Of a stretch of DNA of 64,000 nt, positions 19,415-28,646 are shown piece by piece. Numbering within the stretch: the stretch's first letter is position 1; each line of letters opens with the position of its first letter. A program made the position numbers and the translations under genes. Origin of the DNA: an uncultured Collinsella sp. (GTDB lineage Bacteria > Actinomycetota > Coriobacteriia > Coriobacteriales > Coriobacteriaceae); NCBI GenBank assembly GCA_947507155.1, contig CANNOC010000017.1:1-64000 (forward strand). The letters are read 5' to 3'. Below the pieces are notes generated by a model, which saw only the letters and a program-made list of their open reading frames with translations, made no database searches and was not told where the DNA came from.

Positions 19415-20290
19415 ATGAACAAGCCGAGTGTTTCTGCTGGCGTCGTTGCCGGCGTTGCTCTGGGAGCCGCGGCGCTTGGCGCGGCCGCCGTCGCTGTTCG
19501 TGCTGCCTGTCTGCAGGTTGCGCGAACTCGCAATGGGTTGGCGCGTGTGAAACGCATGCGCGATGAGAGCGGTGACGAGGTCCGTGTGCTCGTGCAGGGC
19601 GGCGTCTACCAAAGCGCGAGCTATGTTGGCGATCGTTGGGCGGAGCCGGTCTTTGCGTACTATCGTGCATTTGACGATGTGTTTGAGGCCGAGGATGCGA
19701 TGCGCGACGCCTATGGTCACGGTATCAACCGTATGCTTATGCTAGGTGGCGGCGGGTTTGCCTATCCCAAGTTTGCGCTGATGTCGCACGAGAACTTGCG
19801 CATGGACGTCATTGAGTACGATGCCGAGATTACGCGCCTGGCGCGCCGCTGGTTCTACCTAGACGAGCTGGAGCGCGCGGCGGGCGACCGCTTGCGGGTG
19901 ATTACCGCTGAGGCTCGCTCGTATCTGGGCGTGACGAGCGTGGGCCATCGTCGCTACGACGTGGTCGTGAGCGATTGCTTTGGCGGCGCCGAACCTGTAC
20001 GCGAGCTGGCGACGGTTGGGGCGTTGCGTTTAGTGCGAGGCAGCCTAAATGCCGGTGGCGTCTACGTTGCCAATATCGTGAGCGCAAACGAGGGGAGCGA
20101 TGTGACGTTCCTGCGCGACTGCGCCGCCACGGCACTCGAGGTGTTCGCCCACGCCTGGGTGGTCCCATGTGGCGATACGGAGTTCGGCGGCGAGGAAAAC
20201 TACCTGCTCATCGCCAGCGACGGCGACTATGCCTTTGCCGAAGCCGTGCCCTTCGACGCCGACTTCCTCGGCACTGCTCTCCACGACTAG
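19415..20290 (+). CDS. Spermidine synthase-like (Rossmann methyltransferase fold) protein
   Basis: RMLMLGGGGFAYPKF, MDVIEYDAEITRLARRWF, YDVVVSDCFGG. Confidence 0.72.
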   Translation: MNKPSVSAGVVAGVALGAAALGAAAVAVRAACLQVARTRNGLARVKRMRDESGDEVRVLVQGGVYQSASYVGDRWAEPVFAYYRAFDDVFEAEDAMRDAYGHGINRMLMLGGGGFAYPKFALMSHENLRMDVIEYDAEITRLARRWFYLDELERAAGDRLRVITAEARSYLGVTSVGHRRYDVVVSDCFGGAEPVRELATVGALRLVRGSLNAGGVYVANIVSANEGSDVTFLRDCAATALEVFAHAWVVPCGDTEFGGEENYLLIASDGDYAFAEAVPFDADFLGTALHD

Positions 20291-20303
20291 TACGTCTCCC
20301 TGC

Positions 20304-20392
20304 GACCAGTCTGTTTGTGGTGGGGCTCTTTTAGCTACTTCATGGTCATGCCCAAAGTAGCTCAACAAGCCCCGTCCCAAAAAGGACTGGTC
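20304..20392. repeat. Long interrupted palindrome between convergent genes
   Basis: Nested arms GACCAGTC/GACTGGTC, GGGGCT/AGCCCC, AGCTACTT/AAGTAGCT; contains GTCCC; abuts the stop codon at 20393. Confidence 0.75.
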
Positions 20393-22837
20393 TTAGGCGT
20401 GGTCGCCCCAGCCGAGAACGCGCTGCTTCATGCCCTCGATGTCGAGCACGCCTTCGGCAAAGCCCTTGCGCACGAGCTCTTCGGGAACAAACTCGTCGTA
20501 GCGGTCAAAATAAGGCACCTCGCCGGGATAGACGAGCTCGATGGGATCGAAGTCCTTCTCGGCCTCGGCGGCGAGCACCTCAAAGAACGTCTCCTCGTCG
20601 GCCTTCATCTTAAACTGCATAAAGTACGGGCGTGATGGGTCGAGTCCGCGAAGGCCCAGCTCCGCGGCACATTTAATCTTGAGCATGCGCTCGAGCGCCA
20701 AAAAGGCGTAGCTGCCCAGCCAGGGGAAGAGCACCCAGGTGTCGCCGCCCAGGTTGATGAGCGGCTTGGTTCCCGCACCCGAAATCTCGGCGGTATGACG
20801 AGCCTGTGCAAGGCGTGCCCGTGCGTTACCCATAAGGTACAGATATACTGCGCGCTCGTTGAGCGCCTTGCGCATGCGCTCGAGTACGTGTGTATTGATG
20901 TCGCCGGGGCAGTCGCCAAAGTAGGCCGGCACCCGGCCCTTGACCTGCGTGGCAAAGACGGTGTGGCGCTTCCAGTCCACTTCCTCGACAATCCAGCAGT
21001 GTCCGGCGATGGCGATGCGCTCACCGGGCGGTGGCGGATTGACGATTGTGCCCAACTCGGCCGACTCGCTGCGGACGGTGAACTCCTCGTTTTCCTGGAA
21101 CACGGCGTAGAACTTAAAGTTGTTAATGATGCGTTCGCCCGCGAGGCCCACAATGAGCCCACCGCCCTCGGTGACCTGGATATGGTCGATCTTGATGAGG
21201 TGACGCAGCAACACGCGATAGTCATCGGCCGAGACTCGATGGAAATAACTGAGCGTGAGTACGCGCTGGGCAAGCTCTGCCGGCGTGAGTTCGCCGGTGC
21301 TGGCAAGCGTCGACATGGTCTGGTGATAGAGCAGACTGTAGGGGAGTCGATCGAGCTCAGGCGGCTCGACCCACTTTTCCTCGCGATAGAGCTGTACGAG
21401 CGCGATGCCCTGCAGGAGCTTCCACGGAATGGTCTCGGGCATCATCGTGCGCGGCTCGGGCTCTTCCTCGCGCATGACGAACCACATCTCGGGTGGAAGA
21501 TCGCGGCGTCCCGTGCGGCCCATTCGCTGCAAAAAGGAGCTGACGGTAAATGGCGCATCGATCTGAAACGCACGCTCCAGACGGCCGATATCGATACCGA
21601 GTTCCAGCGTAGAGGTGGTGACGGTTGTCTGTGCCTGCTCCTCATCGCGCATAAGCTCTTCTGCCGTCTCGCGCAACGATGCCGAAAGATTGCCGTGGTG
21701 GATGAGAAAGCGGTCGGGCTCGTGCCGGCTCTCGCAGTAGCTACGCAGCATGGAGCATACGGCCTCTGCCTCCTCGCGCGAGTTGGCAAAGACCAAGCAC
21801 TTTCGGCCGCGCGTGTGCTCAAAGATATATCCCATACCGGGGTCGGCGTTGTCTGGTGCTGTATCGGTGGGGTTGAGTAATGCCTGTTCGGGTGCTTGGG
21901 GGATGTCGACTTCGCCCTCGGGGGCCGAGGAAGCTTGGCGGTCCTTGGGAGCGGCCTTGCCCTGTGCCCGCTCACGACGTTGACGGCGCTCCTCTTGTGT
22001 GAGCTGTCCGCTGTGACGCATGTCTTGGGCGCCGGCGGGCAGTGCCGCGGATGCCGCCGCATCGATGCGCTCGCACGCAAGCACTTCGGCCTCTTGAGGA
22101 CCTGTACCCATGAATCCCCGCTGCTGCGCCTGGGGGCCCGAGTTGTAGAAGTGCTCCATGGAGATGCGCCACACGCGACGCGGTTCCTCAAAACGGGGGA
22201 TAATGCAGTCGCGCCCCGTTCCCTGTGAGAGAAAAGCGCCCGTGCGCTCGGGGTCGCCGATGGTAGCCGAAAGGCCAATGCGGCGAGGCTGCACGCCGGC
22301 CATGCGCGAGAGTCGCTCGATAAGGCAGAGCGTTTGCCCGCCACGGTCGCCGCGCATGAGCGAGTGGACCTCATCGATGACCACGTAGCGCAGGTCGCAA
22401 AACATGCGCGGGATCGCCATGTGCTTATGGATTAAAAGCGCTTCGAGTGACTCGGGTGTAATCTGCAGGATACCGCTCGGTTTTTTAATGAGCTTAGCCT
22501 TGTGCGACTGCGAGACATCGCCATGCCAGTGCCAGACAGGGATATCGGCCTCTTCGCAGAGGTCGTTGAGGCGGACGAACTGATCATTGATGAGCGCTTT
22601 GAGGGGGCCGATGTAGAGGGCGCCCACGCTCGCGGGCGGGTTCTCCCAAAACTCGGTCAGGATGGGAAAGAAGGCTGCCTCGGTTTTGCCGGAAGCTGTG
22701 GATGCCGTTAGGAGCACATTGTCTTGTGTGTTAAAGATGGCATCTGCCGCCGCAACCTGGATAGAGCGCAGACTCTCCCAATCGTGGGAGTAGATGAAGT
22801 CTTGGATAAACGGAGCATATCGGTCAAAGGCGTTCAC
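20393..22837 (-). CDS. Lhr/BrxHI-like SF2 DEAD/DEAH helicase
   Basis: TASTASGKTEAAFFPIL (motif I), VVIDEVHSLMRGDRG (DEVH), GLSATIGD, TSTLELGIDIGRLE, QRMGRTGRRDLP; GTG start after GAGGGGAGG. Confidence 0.88.
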   Translation of the reverse strand: MNAFDRYAPFIQDFIYSHDWESLRSIQVAAADAIFNTQDNVLLTASTASGKTEAAFFPILTEFWENPPASVGALYIGPLKALINDQFVRLNDLCEEADIPVWHWHGDVSQSHKAKLIKKPSGILQITPESLEALLIHKHMAIPRMFCDLRYVVIDEVHSLMRGDRGGQTLCLIERLSRMAGVQPRRIGLSATIGDPERTGAFLSQGTGRDCIIPRFEEPRRVWRISMEHFYNSGPQAQQRGFMGTGPQEAEVLACERIDAAASAALPAGAQDMRHSGQLTQEERRQRRERAQGKAAPKDRQASSAPEGEVDIPQAPEQALLNPTDTAPDNADPGMGYIFEHTRGRKCLVFANSREEAEAVCSMLRSYCESRHEPDRFLIHHGNLSASLRETAEELMRDEEQAQTTVTTSTLELGIDIGRLERAFQIDAPFTVSSFLQRMGRTGRRDLPPEMWFVMREEEPEPRTMMPETIPWKLLQGIALVQLYREEKWVEPPELDRLPYSLLYHQTMSTLASTGELTPAELAQRVLTLSYFHRVSADDYRVLLRHLIKIDHIQVTEGGGLIVGLAGERIINNFKFYAVFQENEEFTVRSESAELGTIVNPPPPGERIAIAGHCWIVEEVDWKRHTVFATQVKGRVPAYFGDCPGDINTHVLERMRKALNERAVYLYLMGNARARLAQARHTAEISGAGTKPLINLGGDTWVLFPWLGSYAFLALERMLKIKCAAELGLRGLDPSRPYFMQFKMKADEETFFEVLAAEAEKDFDPIELVYPGEVPYFDRYDEFVPEELVRKGFAEGVLDIEGMKQRVLGWGDHA

Positions 22838-22921
22838 GGGGCCTCCCCTCAAATACGAACCTCTCAATGCGGTTGGCAATGGTTTGCTGCATTGCTGTCT
22901 CAACGTTTGTGCAGATAAAAG

Positions 22922-22952
22922 CTGCCAAAATAGACCTGTCCCTTTTTGGCAG
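22922..22952. repeat. REP-like palindrome CTGCCAAAA-(TAGACCTGTCCCT)-TTTTGGCAG
   Basis: Perfect 9-bp IR; GGGACAGG in loop on minus strand; inside the putative operon, just after the ATPase stop. Confidence 0.75.
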
Positions 22953-22953
22953 G

Positions 22954-24258
22954 TTAGATGGTGAATTCGGCGAAGTTGCGGTCGCCGTCTGCGGTGCCGG
23001 TGTCGCCTGTTGCGGCTGCCGGTGCCAGCGCGTCGCCGCCGACGCTTTGCAGCAACTCGGCCACGTTTGCATCGGGGTTCTGGCACAGGATATCGAGCAG
23101 CTCGATAAAGTCACGGATGACCTCACGCGGCGTCAGGTGCGTATCGGCTCCCACGCGGCCAAACTCAATCTTGAGAAAGTCTACCAAGTCGTTCTCGGTA
23201 AGCGTGGGCGTCCAGCCAAAGTATCCGGCATGGATCTGCATGAGTTTTTCGATCAGCACCAGCAACTCCTCGTAGGTGAGTGGCTGCAGGCGGATGATGG
23301 GCGCGAGCATGTCCTTAAGGTCCTCGCGTGCAAAGCGGCCCTGAGCGAGTCGACTTCGCAGGGCCTCGTAGGAGAACACGCCACGGCGGCGGTCTTCGAT
23401 GGAGGTTGGCGTGCCGCCCATGATCATGCCCAGGTACTGCGCCTTGCCCTGGAGCGTGTCGTTGTACATGGTCAGGATCTTCTCGTAGTTGTATTGGCGC
23501 GTGATGGCGTTGGGAATCTTATACAGATTCACGAGCTCGTCGATGAGCACCAGCATGCCCTTGTAGCCGCTGCAGACCAAAAAGCGCGCAATGAGCTTAA
23601 CGTAGTCGTACCAGTCGTCATCGCTGATGATGGTCGAGGAGCCCAGCTCGGCGCGTGCCTCACTCTTGGTGCGGTACTCGCCGCGAATCCATTTGGTCAC
23701 GCGGCTCATAGCTTCTTCGTCGCCCTCGGATACGGCCGCGCGGTAGCGGCGGAGCATGCGGGCGAAGTCGAAGCCGTGGACCATTTCCTCGAGTGGGGCC
23801 AGTTGGGCATTGACGGCAGACTCGTCGGCATCGGCACACGAGGCGACCCAGCGATCCAGGATAAGGTTGAGCGCACCGCCCTCGGGGCGCGTTTTAGTCG
23901 ATATGTTGCGGATGAGCTCACGGTAGGTGGCAAGGCCCTGTCCCTGGCCGCCCTGCAGGCGGCGCTCAGGGGATAGGTCGGCATCGGCGACGACGAATCC
24001 CTCGCCCATGGCGTGCGTGCGGATGGTCTGGAGCAAAAAGCTCTTGCCGGCGCCGTAACGACCGACCAGAAAGCGGAAGCTCGCGCCGCCGTCGGCGATG
24101 AGACTCAGATCGGTGAGCAGGGCGCGGATTTCGACCTCGCGCCCTACGGTGATGTAAGGAAGGCCGATGCGCGGGACAACGCCGCCCTTGAGCGAGTTGA
24201 GAATGACGGCGGCGACGCGCTTGGGCACACGGGGTGCTGCGGATGTGGTATCACTCAT
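22954..24258 (-). CDS. BrxC/BrxD-like (DUF2791) P-loop ATP-binding protein
   Basis: FRFLVGRYGAGKSFLLQTIR (Walker A), GMLVLIDELVNLYKI (Walker B), YNYEKILTMYNDTLQGKAQYLGMIMGGTP; BREX-type ATPase architecture. Confidence 0.82.
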   Translation of the reverse strand: MSDTTSAAPRVPKRVAAVILNSLKGGVVPRIGLPYITVGREVEIRALLTDLSLIADGGASFRFLVGRYGAGKSFLLQTIRTHAMGEGFVVADADLSPERRLQGGQGQGLATYRELIRNISTKTRPEGGALNLILDRWVASCADADESAVNAQLAPLEEMVHGFDFARMLRRYRAAVSEGDEEAMSRVTKWIRGEYRTKSEARAELGSSTIISDDDWYDYVKLIARFLVCSGYKGMLVLIDELVNLYKIPNAITRQYNYEKILTMYNDTLQGKAQYLGMIMGGTPTSIEDRRRGVFSYEALRSRLAQGRFAREDLKDMLAPIIRLQPLTYEELLVLIEKLMQIHAGYFGWTPTLTENDLVDFLKIEFGRVGADTHLTPREVIRDFIELLDILCQNPDANVAELLQSVGGDALAPAAATGDTGTADGDRNFAEFTI

Positions 24259-26011
24259 GGTCTAGGTATCCTCTCACGTCTGCTTCGTAGTCCTCGATAA
24301 TCTGCGGTCCTGCCGCTCCAAACTCGATAACGGTGTCACCCACCAGGTCAAAGAGCGCCTCGTTGATGGTATCGACGAGCATGTCCTCGCTTTTGCCCGA
24401 CTGTGCCACCGCCAATGCCGTCTGGGCCGTGTTCTGCTCGAGCAACGCGCGGAGATAGGCGTCTGCGGCAGGCGCGAGTTCGTTCGTGGCGTCAGCGGGC
24501 GCAGCAGCTGCGAACACGGGCGTCGGTGCGAGGAGCGGTGCCACGACGCCAAACTCTTCGGTGGAGACAGTCGGCTCGTCGGGTTCGTCTTGCCGTGTGG
24601 CCATCTCGCCAGGTCCGGCGGACATGCTGGGCGTAGACTCGGTGTTCGGTTGCTCGATAAGCGTCGCCTCGGCTTCCATAGGCACATCATCCTCGCGCTC
24701 CTCATCAATCAAAAGCGCTTCACGCGTTTGCGCGGCGGCGCTCCGAATGTGCCCCAGCTGACTCAAATCGATATCGATCTTGACAGGCTGGTGCGCGGCG
24801 TCCCACGAAAGCCATGCCACGATCTCGTCATCGATGATCTTGGCCAGATATTTGGGGACCTTCTCCTCCTTTAGGGGATGGGTGGGGTCTAGGGCCAGGC
24901 GCAGGCGTTGGTCGCAGGCGCGCATCATCTCACCGAGCTTGCTACTTTTTTGTCTGCTGCCGTGGATGCGCATGCATTCCCAAAAGCCATTTTGGCAGCG
25001 ATAGATGTGAATGGGGTCCAGGCGATATTCGCAGTCCTCGTGGCGCTCGGGCGCAAAGAACACGGCCGAGGCAAACATGGTGTAGGGCATGGCCGTCTCC
25101 TCCCCAAACAAGCTCGCTACGATGCCGGTCTTTCGGTGCGTGTCATAGTAGCGCGCCATACGGACATACACGGCGCATGCCACGTGGCGCAGGTCGCGAT
25201 GGTGGGAACGGTCGAGCCGTGAGTTATTCAGGTTGTACGTGGAGAGGGCGTTTATAGCGGTCATGAGTCGCTCCTCGCCTGCCTCGTCGGGCGGAAGGGG
25301 GAGCGTGGGCTCGGAGGTCTTGCGACGCGCAGGCGCCAGGTCTGACGGCGTTGGCGCGGGCGCAAGGTCTCGCGCCGCACGCCGCAGCTCGATAAGGGCG
25401 TTATCGAACATGACGGTTTTAGAGTCGCGAAGCAGCTTGGGGTCGAGTCCGTGGAACACGGCGTAGTCCTGCAGCCACACGCGTGCGAACCGGTCGATGC
25501 CGGGCTCGAAGGCGCGATAGGCATCCCAAAAGGCCTTGATTTTGTTAAAACCATCGAGTGGGTCATCTACGCCAATGCCGCAGATCAGCTCATAGAGATA
25601 CAGAAAGGCAAAGGACGTAGACGTTTCCTCGACGGTTCCGCGGCGCACTTGGGTGCGCCAGGTAAAATAGCCGCGCAGCTGCCGATCGCTCATGGCGTTA
25701 TAGGTGGGAAAGTACGACTTGAATGTGCCGTTGTAGGGACAGTCGTCCTCAAAGTCGGCCATCAGCAGGCCTTGGCGGTAGAAAAGCTCGGCTTCCGAAA
25801 GCCAACGTCCCGCGCCACCCTTGGGGTCTTCTTGCCAACGCGATATCTCACGCATTTTGCGGTACTGGTCAGGAAGGAAGTTCTGCATCTGACGACCGGT
25901 TTTGAGAATCGGCTCGTCAGCATAGACTTCGTTTGAGAAGCGAGCAGACTGATGGGTCCGGGCCTCGGCCATAATGCGCTCGATGAGCATCTTGATGTCC
26001 TGGTCGGCCAC
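24251..26011 (-). CDS. TerB-N / TerB-C domain-containing protein
   Basis: N-term FLPDQYRKMREISRWQEDPKGGAGRWLSEAELFYRQGLLMADFEDDCPYNG and YLYELICGIG; C-term MLVDTINEALFDLVGDTVIEF...IIEDYEADVRGYL. Stop overlaps ATPase start by 8 nt. Confidence 0.78.
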   Translation of the reverse strand: MADQDIKMLIERIMAEARTHQSARFSNEVYADEPILKTGRQMQNFLPDQYRKMREISRWQEDPKGGAGRWLSEAELFYRQGLLMADFEDDCPYNGTFKSYFPTYNAMSDRQLRGYFTWRTQVRRGTVEETSTSFAFLYLYELICGIGVDDPLDGFNKIKAFWDAYRAFEPGIDRFARVWLQDYAVFHGLDPKLLRDSKTVMFDNALIELRRAARDLAPAPTPSDLAPARRKTSEPTLPLPPDEAGEERLMTAINALSTYNLNNSRLDRSHHRDLRHVACAVYVRMARYYDTHRKTGIVASLFGEETAMPYTMFASAVFFAPERHEDCEYRLDPIHIYRCQNGFWECMRIHGSRQKSSKLGEMMRACDQRLRLALDPTHPLKEEKVPKYLAKIIDDEIVAWLSWDAAHQPVKIDIDLSQLGHIRSAAAQTREALLIDEEREDDVPMEAEATLIEQPNTESTPSMSAGPGEMATRQDEPDEPTVSTEEFGVVAPLLAPTPVFAAAAPADATNELAPAADAYLRALLEQNTAQTALAVAQSGKSEDMLVDTINEALFDLVGDTVIEFGAAGPQIIEDYEADVRGYLDHE

Positions 26012-26099
26012 CGTTTCTCCTCTCCTAACGCAGCTTCGGTGACCTCATATCATAGCACAGCATCAAACAGGTGTTCGAGATACCGCTACGTAGATAGAT

Positions 26100-26816
26100 T
26101 TAGAACAGGAGGGCGTAGATGACGGCTATGACAACGGAGGGGAGCATATTGGCCGTGCGGAAGGTCTGAGGACGGATGAGGTTGACGCCGACGCAGAAGA
26201 TGAGTATAGAGCCCACGAGCGATAGACTGTCGAGGGCGGCGGCGGTCATGATGGGGGAGAGCGCGCCGGCAAACAGCGTAATCGTTCCCTGGAATACGGC
26301 AACGGGCAGGGCGGAGAAGATGCAGCCGCGGCCGAGCGAAGCCGTCATGGTGCAGACGATGATGCAGTCCAACGCGCCCTTGAGGGCAAGCGTGGACCAG
26401 TCGCCGAGCAAGCCGTCTTGGATTGATCCCACGATAGCCATGGCACCGATGCAGACGGTCAGCGATGTCGAGACAAAGGCATTGGTGAACTCGTTGTCTC
26501 CCTCGCTGCCGGTTTTGCGCTTGAGCCATTCGCCCAGGTTTTCGATGCCGGCTTCCAGGTTAACGGCCTCGCCGATGAGCGAGCCGAGGGCAAACGAGAC
26601 GATGAGCATGGTGGTGCCGGTGGTCTCCAGCGCTTTCCCGTCAATGACGAGCATCTTTTGCATGGTGCCGCCCAGTCCGATAAACAAAACGCACAGCCCC
26701 GACGCCTTCATGAGCGTGTCTTGGATGCGGGGTGTGATAAAGCGTCCGCCTATAAGGCCCAGCAGTCCGCCCGCAATCAAAAGTGCGACGTTGATGACCG
26801 TTCCCAAACCCGGCAT
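26100..26816 (-). CDS. DUF554 family membrane protein
   Basis: MPGLGTVINVALLIAGGLLGLIGGRF, GTTMLIVSFALGSLIGEAVNLE, LTVCIGAMAIVGSIQDGL; multi-TM. Confidence 0.88.
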   Translation of the reverse strand: MPGLGTVINVALLIAGGLLGLIGGRFITPRIQDTLMKASGLCVLFIGLGGTMQKMLVIDGKALETTGTTMLIVSFALGSLIGEAVNLEAGIENLGEWLKRKTGSEGDNEFTNAFVSTSLTVCIGAMAIVGSIQDGLLGDWSTLALKGALDCIIVCTMTASLGRGCIFSALPVAVFQGTITLFAGALSPIMTAAALDSLSLVGSILIFCVGVNLIRPQTFRTANMLPSVVIAVIYALLF

Positions 26817-26934
26817 GAACCCTCCCATATTGATGCCAACCTGGCAATCGTAGCAGAACGGGCTGCAGGGTGCGTCATGCCTCATCCTATACGTTATATA
26901 AGTGGTATTAATGACGGCATTTGGTGCCCGATCC

Positions 26935-28347
26935 TCAGCCTCCCATCACGACATAGGGGCTGTAATCGAAGCACAGCGTCATGAGTCGCTGCGGGGACTC
27001 AATGGCCGCGGCGATGATATCGGCATCTCGAGCTCGGTCAAATCCCACGAGCTCAATTTGATACGAGACGTCTTCCATTTTATGGAGTATCCGGTTATTC
27101 AGGAGATTCTCACCGTCGAATTCCTCGGTTTTGCCTCCGTCCGAGGTTACGGCATACAGGTGCAGTTTTGCGGTGGTCGCAGGGTCGGCGACCGTGAGGT
27201 TGTCGATTTGGTTGGCCGTGCCCTTTGCCCCAAGCAAGGTGAGCAAGGTGGGGGCTACGACCTCGCCCGATGGCAGAAAAACAACTTCGACGGTTTTAGG
27301 GAATGCGATAATGGCTGCTTTGCGGACGGGCTTATCGGCAGCGGTGACCTCAATGCTCGCGGCGTCGACGGTTTCCGTGCGGTCGAGCGCGACCATCATG
27401 CAACAATTGCCCTCGTCGATGTCTGCCGGCATGGGACACCCCAAGTTTTCGCCAGCTTGCGTGCCGCCCACTGCGGTGGCTGTTTCGCTTGGCTCGCTGA
27501 AAGTGGCTGAAGGACCGCTCGATGGCGGTGTTATGCCGCCTGGTGCGCCATTGTCCCCAGGCGCTATTTCACCGCTGCTCTCGCTGGAGTCGCTTGCGAT
27601 GTCACCTGTCGAGGGGGCGAGTCCGACCGCTCCTACTCCGCTCCATTCCATCTCGAGGAGCGCCGGATCGACAAGGACGTGATGCACATCTTGCGTTTCG
27701 GTACTGATATCGACAGGACCGGGATCTGCCCCTCGCGTCAGGCTGAGCGATCCGGTCCGCTGTTTGCCCCGAATCTCCTGGCTTTCTGTGCCGCTCGCGT
27801 AGAACATTAGAGCGATCTCGCCATTTGCCGTGGCGTCGGTGCCCGCCTTGGTCATTTTCAGCGATGCGGTGAATGAGATAGCGGGCTGCGTGCCATCGGC
27901 GCTCGAGGGGACGCAGCCCAGGCATACACCCCCTCCGTTTTCGAAAAACGTGCTGTCGAAGGCGACTGTTGCCCCGTCCGCCGAGTCATCGGACAGGGTG
28001 ATGTCGAGGCACAGCTCCACGTCGCAGGAATCGCCATCGGCATCAGTTGCAGCTGCGCGCCATGTGCAGATAACGCATCCCGTTAGGGGGCCGTCCGCTG
28101 TGCTCGAGTGCTCGGTATCCACGACTATCGAGCTGTTCGTGCAGCGACGGAGGCACCCCGAGGCCGAAATGCTTGCCTGCGCAAGCGAGAAGCGTTGGCG
28201 CGCGATGGTGCTCATCTGGTTTGTGGCGAGACAGTTGACAGCAGGTAAGGGGGCGTCCACGGCGGGTGTCGCTAGAGCGGCAACGGGCATGCCGGTGGCA
28301 AGCGCACTACAGAGCGCGGCAACGGGCAAAAGGTTCTTTGATGCCAT
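26935..28347 (-). CDS. Secreted cysteine-rich hypothetical protein
   Basis: N-term signal peptide (MASKNLLPVAALCSALATGMPVAALATPAV); about 14 Cys including CVIC, CLGC, CLRRC; Ser/Pro/Gly linker in the middle. Confidence 0.75.
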   Translation of the reverse strand: MASKNLLPVAALCSALATGMPVAALATPAVDAPLPAVNCLATNQMSTIARQRFSLAQASISASGCLRRCTNSSIVVDTEHSSTADGPLTGCVICTWRAAATDADGDSCDVELCLDITLSDDSADGATVAFDSTFFENGGGVCLGCVPSSADGTQPAISFTASLKMTKAGTDATANGEIALMFYASGTESQEIRGKQRTGSLSLTRGADPGPVDISTETQDVHHVLVDPALLEMEWSGVGAVGLAPSTGDIASDSSESSGEIAPGDNGAPGGITPPSSGPSATFSEPSETATAVGGTQAGENLGCPMPADIDEGNCCMMVALDRTETVDAASIEVTAADKPVRKAAIIAFPKTVEVVFLPSGEVVAPTLLTLLGAKGTANQIDNLTVADPATTAKLHLYAVTSDGGKTEEFDGENLLNNRILHKMEDVSYQIELVGFDRARDADIIAAAIESPQRLMTLCFDYSPYVVMGG

Positions 28348-28388
28348 GGGTTCTCCTTACCTATGCTGGACGGTCTCGATTCGTGTGG

Positions 28389-28646
28389 CTACCGGCTGCG
28401 TTTGATGTGCAGGCCAAGGCCGATGGCGCTAGCGCCTGCCGTGGCGATTCCTGCTGCCAGGAGCTGTCGCGTGTCGCTCGTTTGCGCGAGGGGTTCATGT
28501 TGGCCACTGCGTTCGAGTTCCGATAGATCGACAGTTACCTGCGTGGCAGCCTGCGCCTGCTCTTGTTGGGCAAAGGCGGCGATCGGGGCAAACGTTGCAA
28601 CGCCGATGATGACGGCAAGGACAATTGCCTTAGGCCGTGTGCGCAC
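28389..28646 (-). CDS. Small secreted protein with LPXTG-like (LAQTSD) C-terminal sorting signal
   Basis: Signal peptide (AVIIGVATFAPIAAFA) and C-term LAQTSDTRQLLAAGIATAGASAIGLGLHIKRSR. Confidence 0.7.
   Translation of the reverse strand: MRTRPKAIVLAVIIGVATFAPIAAFAQQEQAQAATQVTVDLSELERSGQHEPLAQTSDTRQLLAAGIATAGASAIGLGLHIKRSR

Noticed and set aside
22838-23086. Upstream extension of the helicase ORF to 23086
   Set aside because: It would overlap the ATPase gene and run through the palindrome; GTG at 22837 with a GGGGAGG RBS fits better.
22867-23976. 369-aa plus-strand ORF opposite the BrxC/D-like ATPase
   Set aside because: Antisense shadow of a gene with intact Walker motifs.
20393-26011. 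Calling the TerB-ATPase-helicase cassette a complete BREX system
   Set aside because: No PglZ phosphatase, PglX methyltransferase, BrxL/BrxA/BrxB genes are present in the window, so only a BREX-like ATPase/helicase relationship is claimed.
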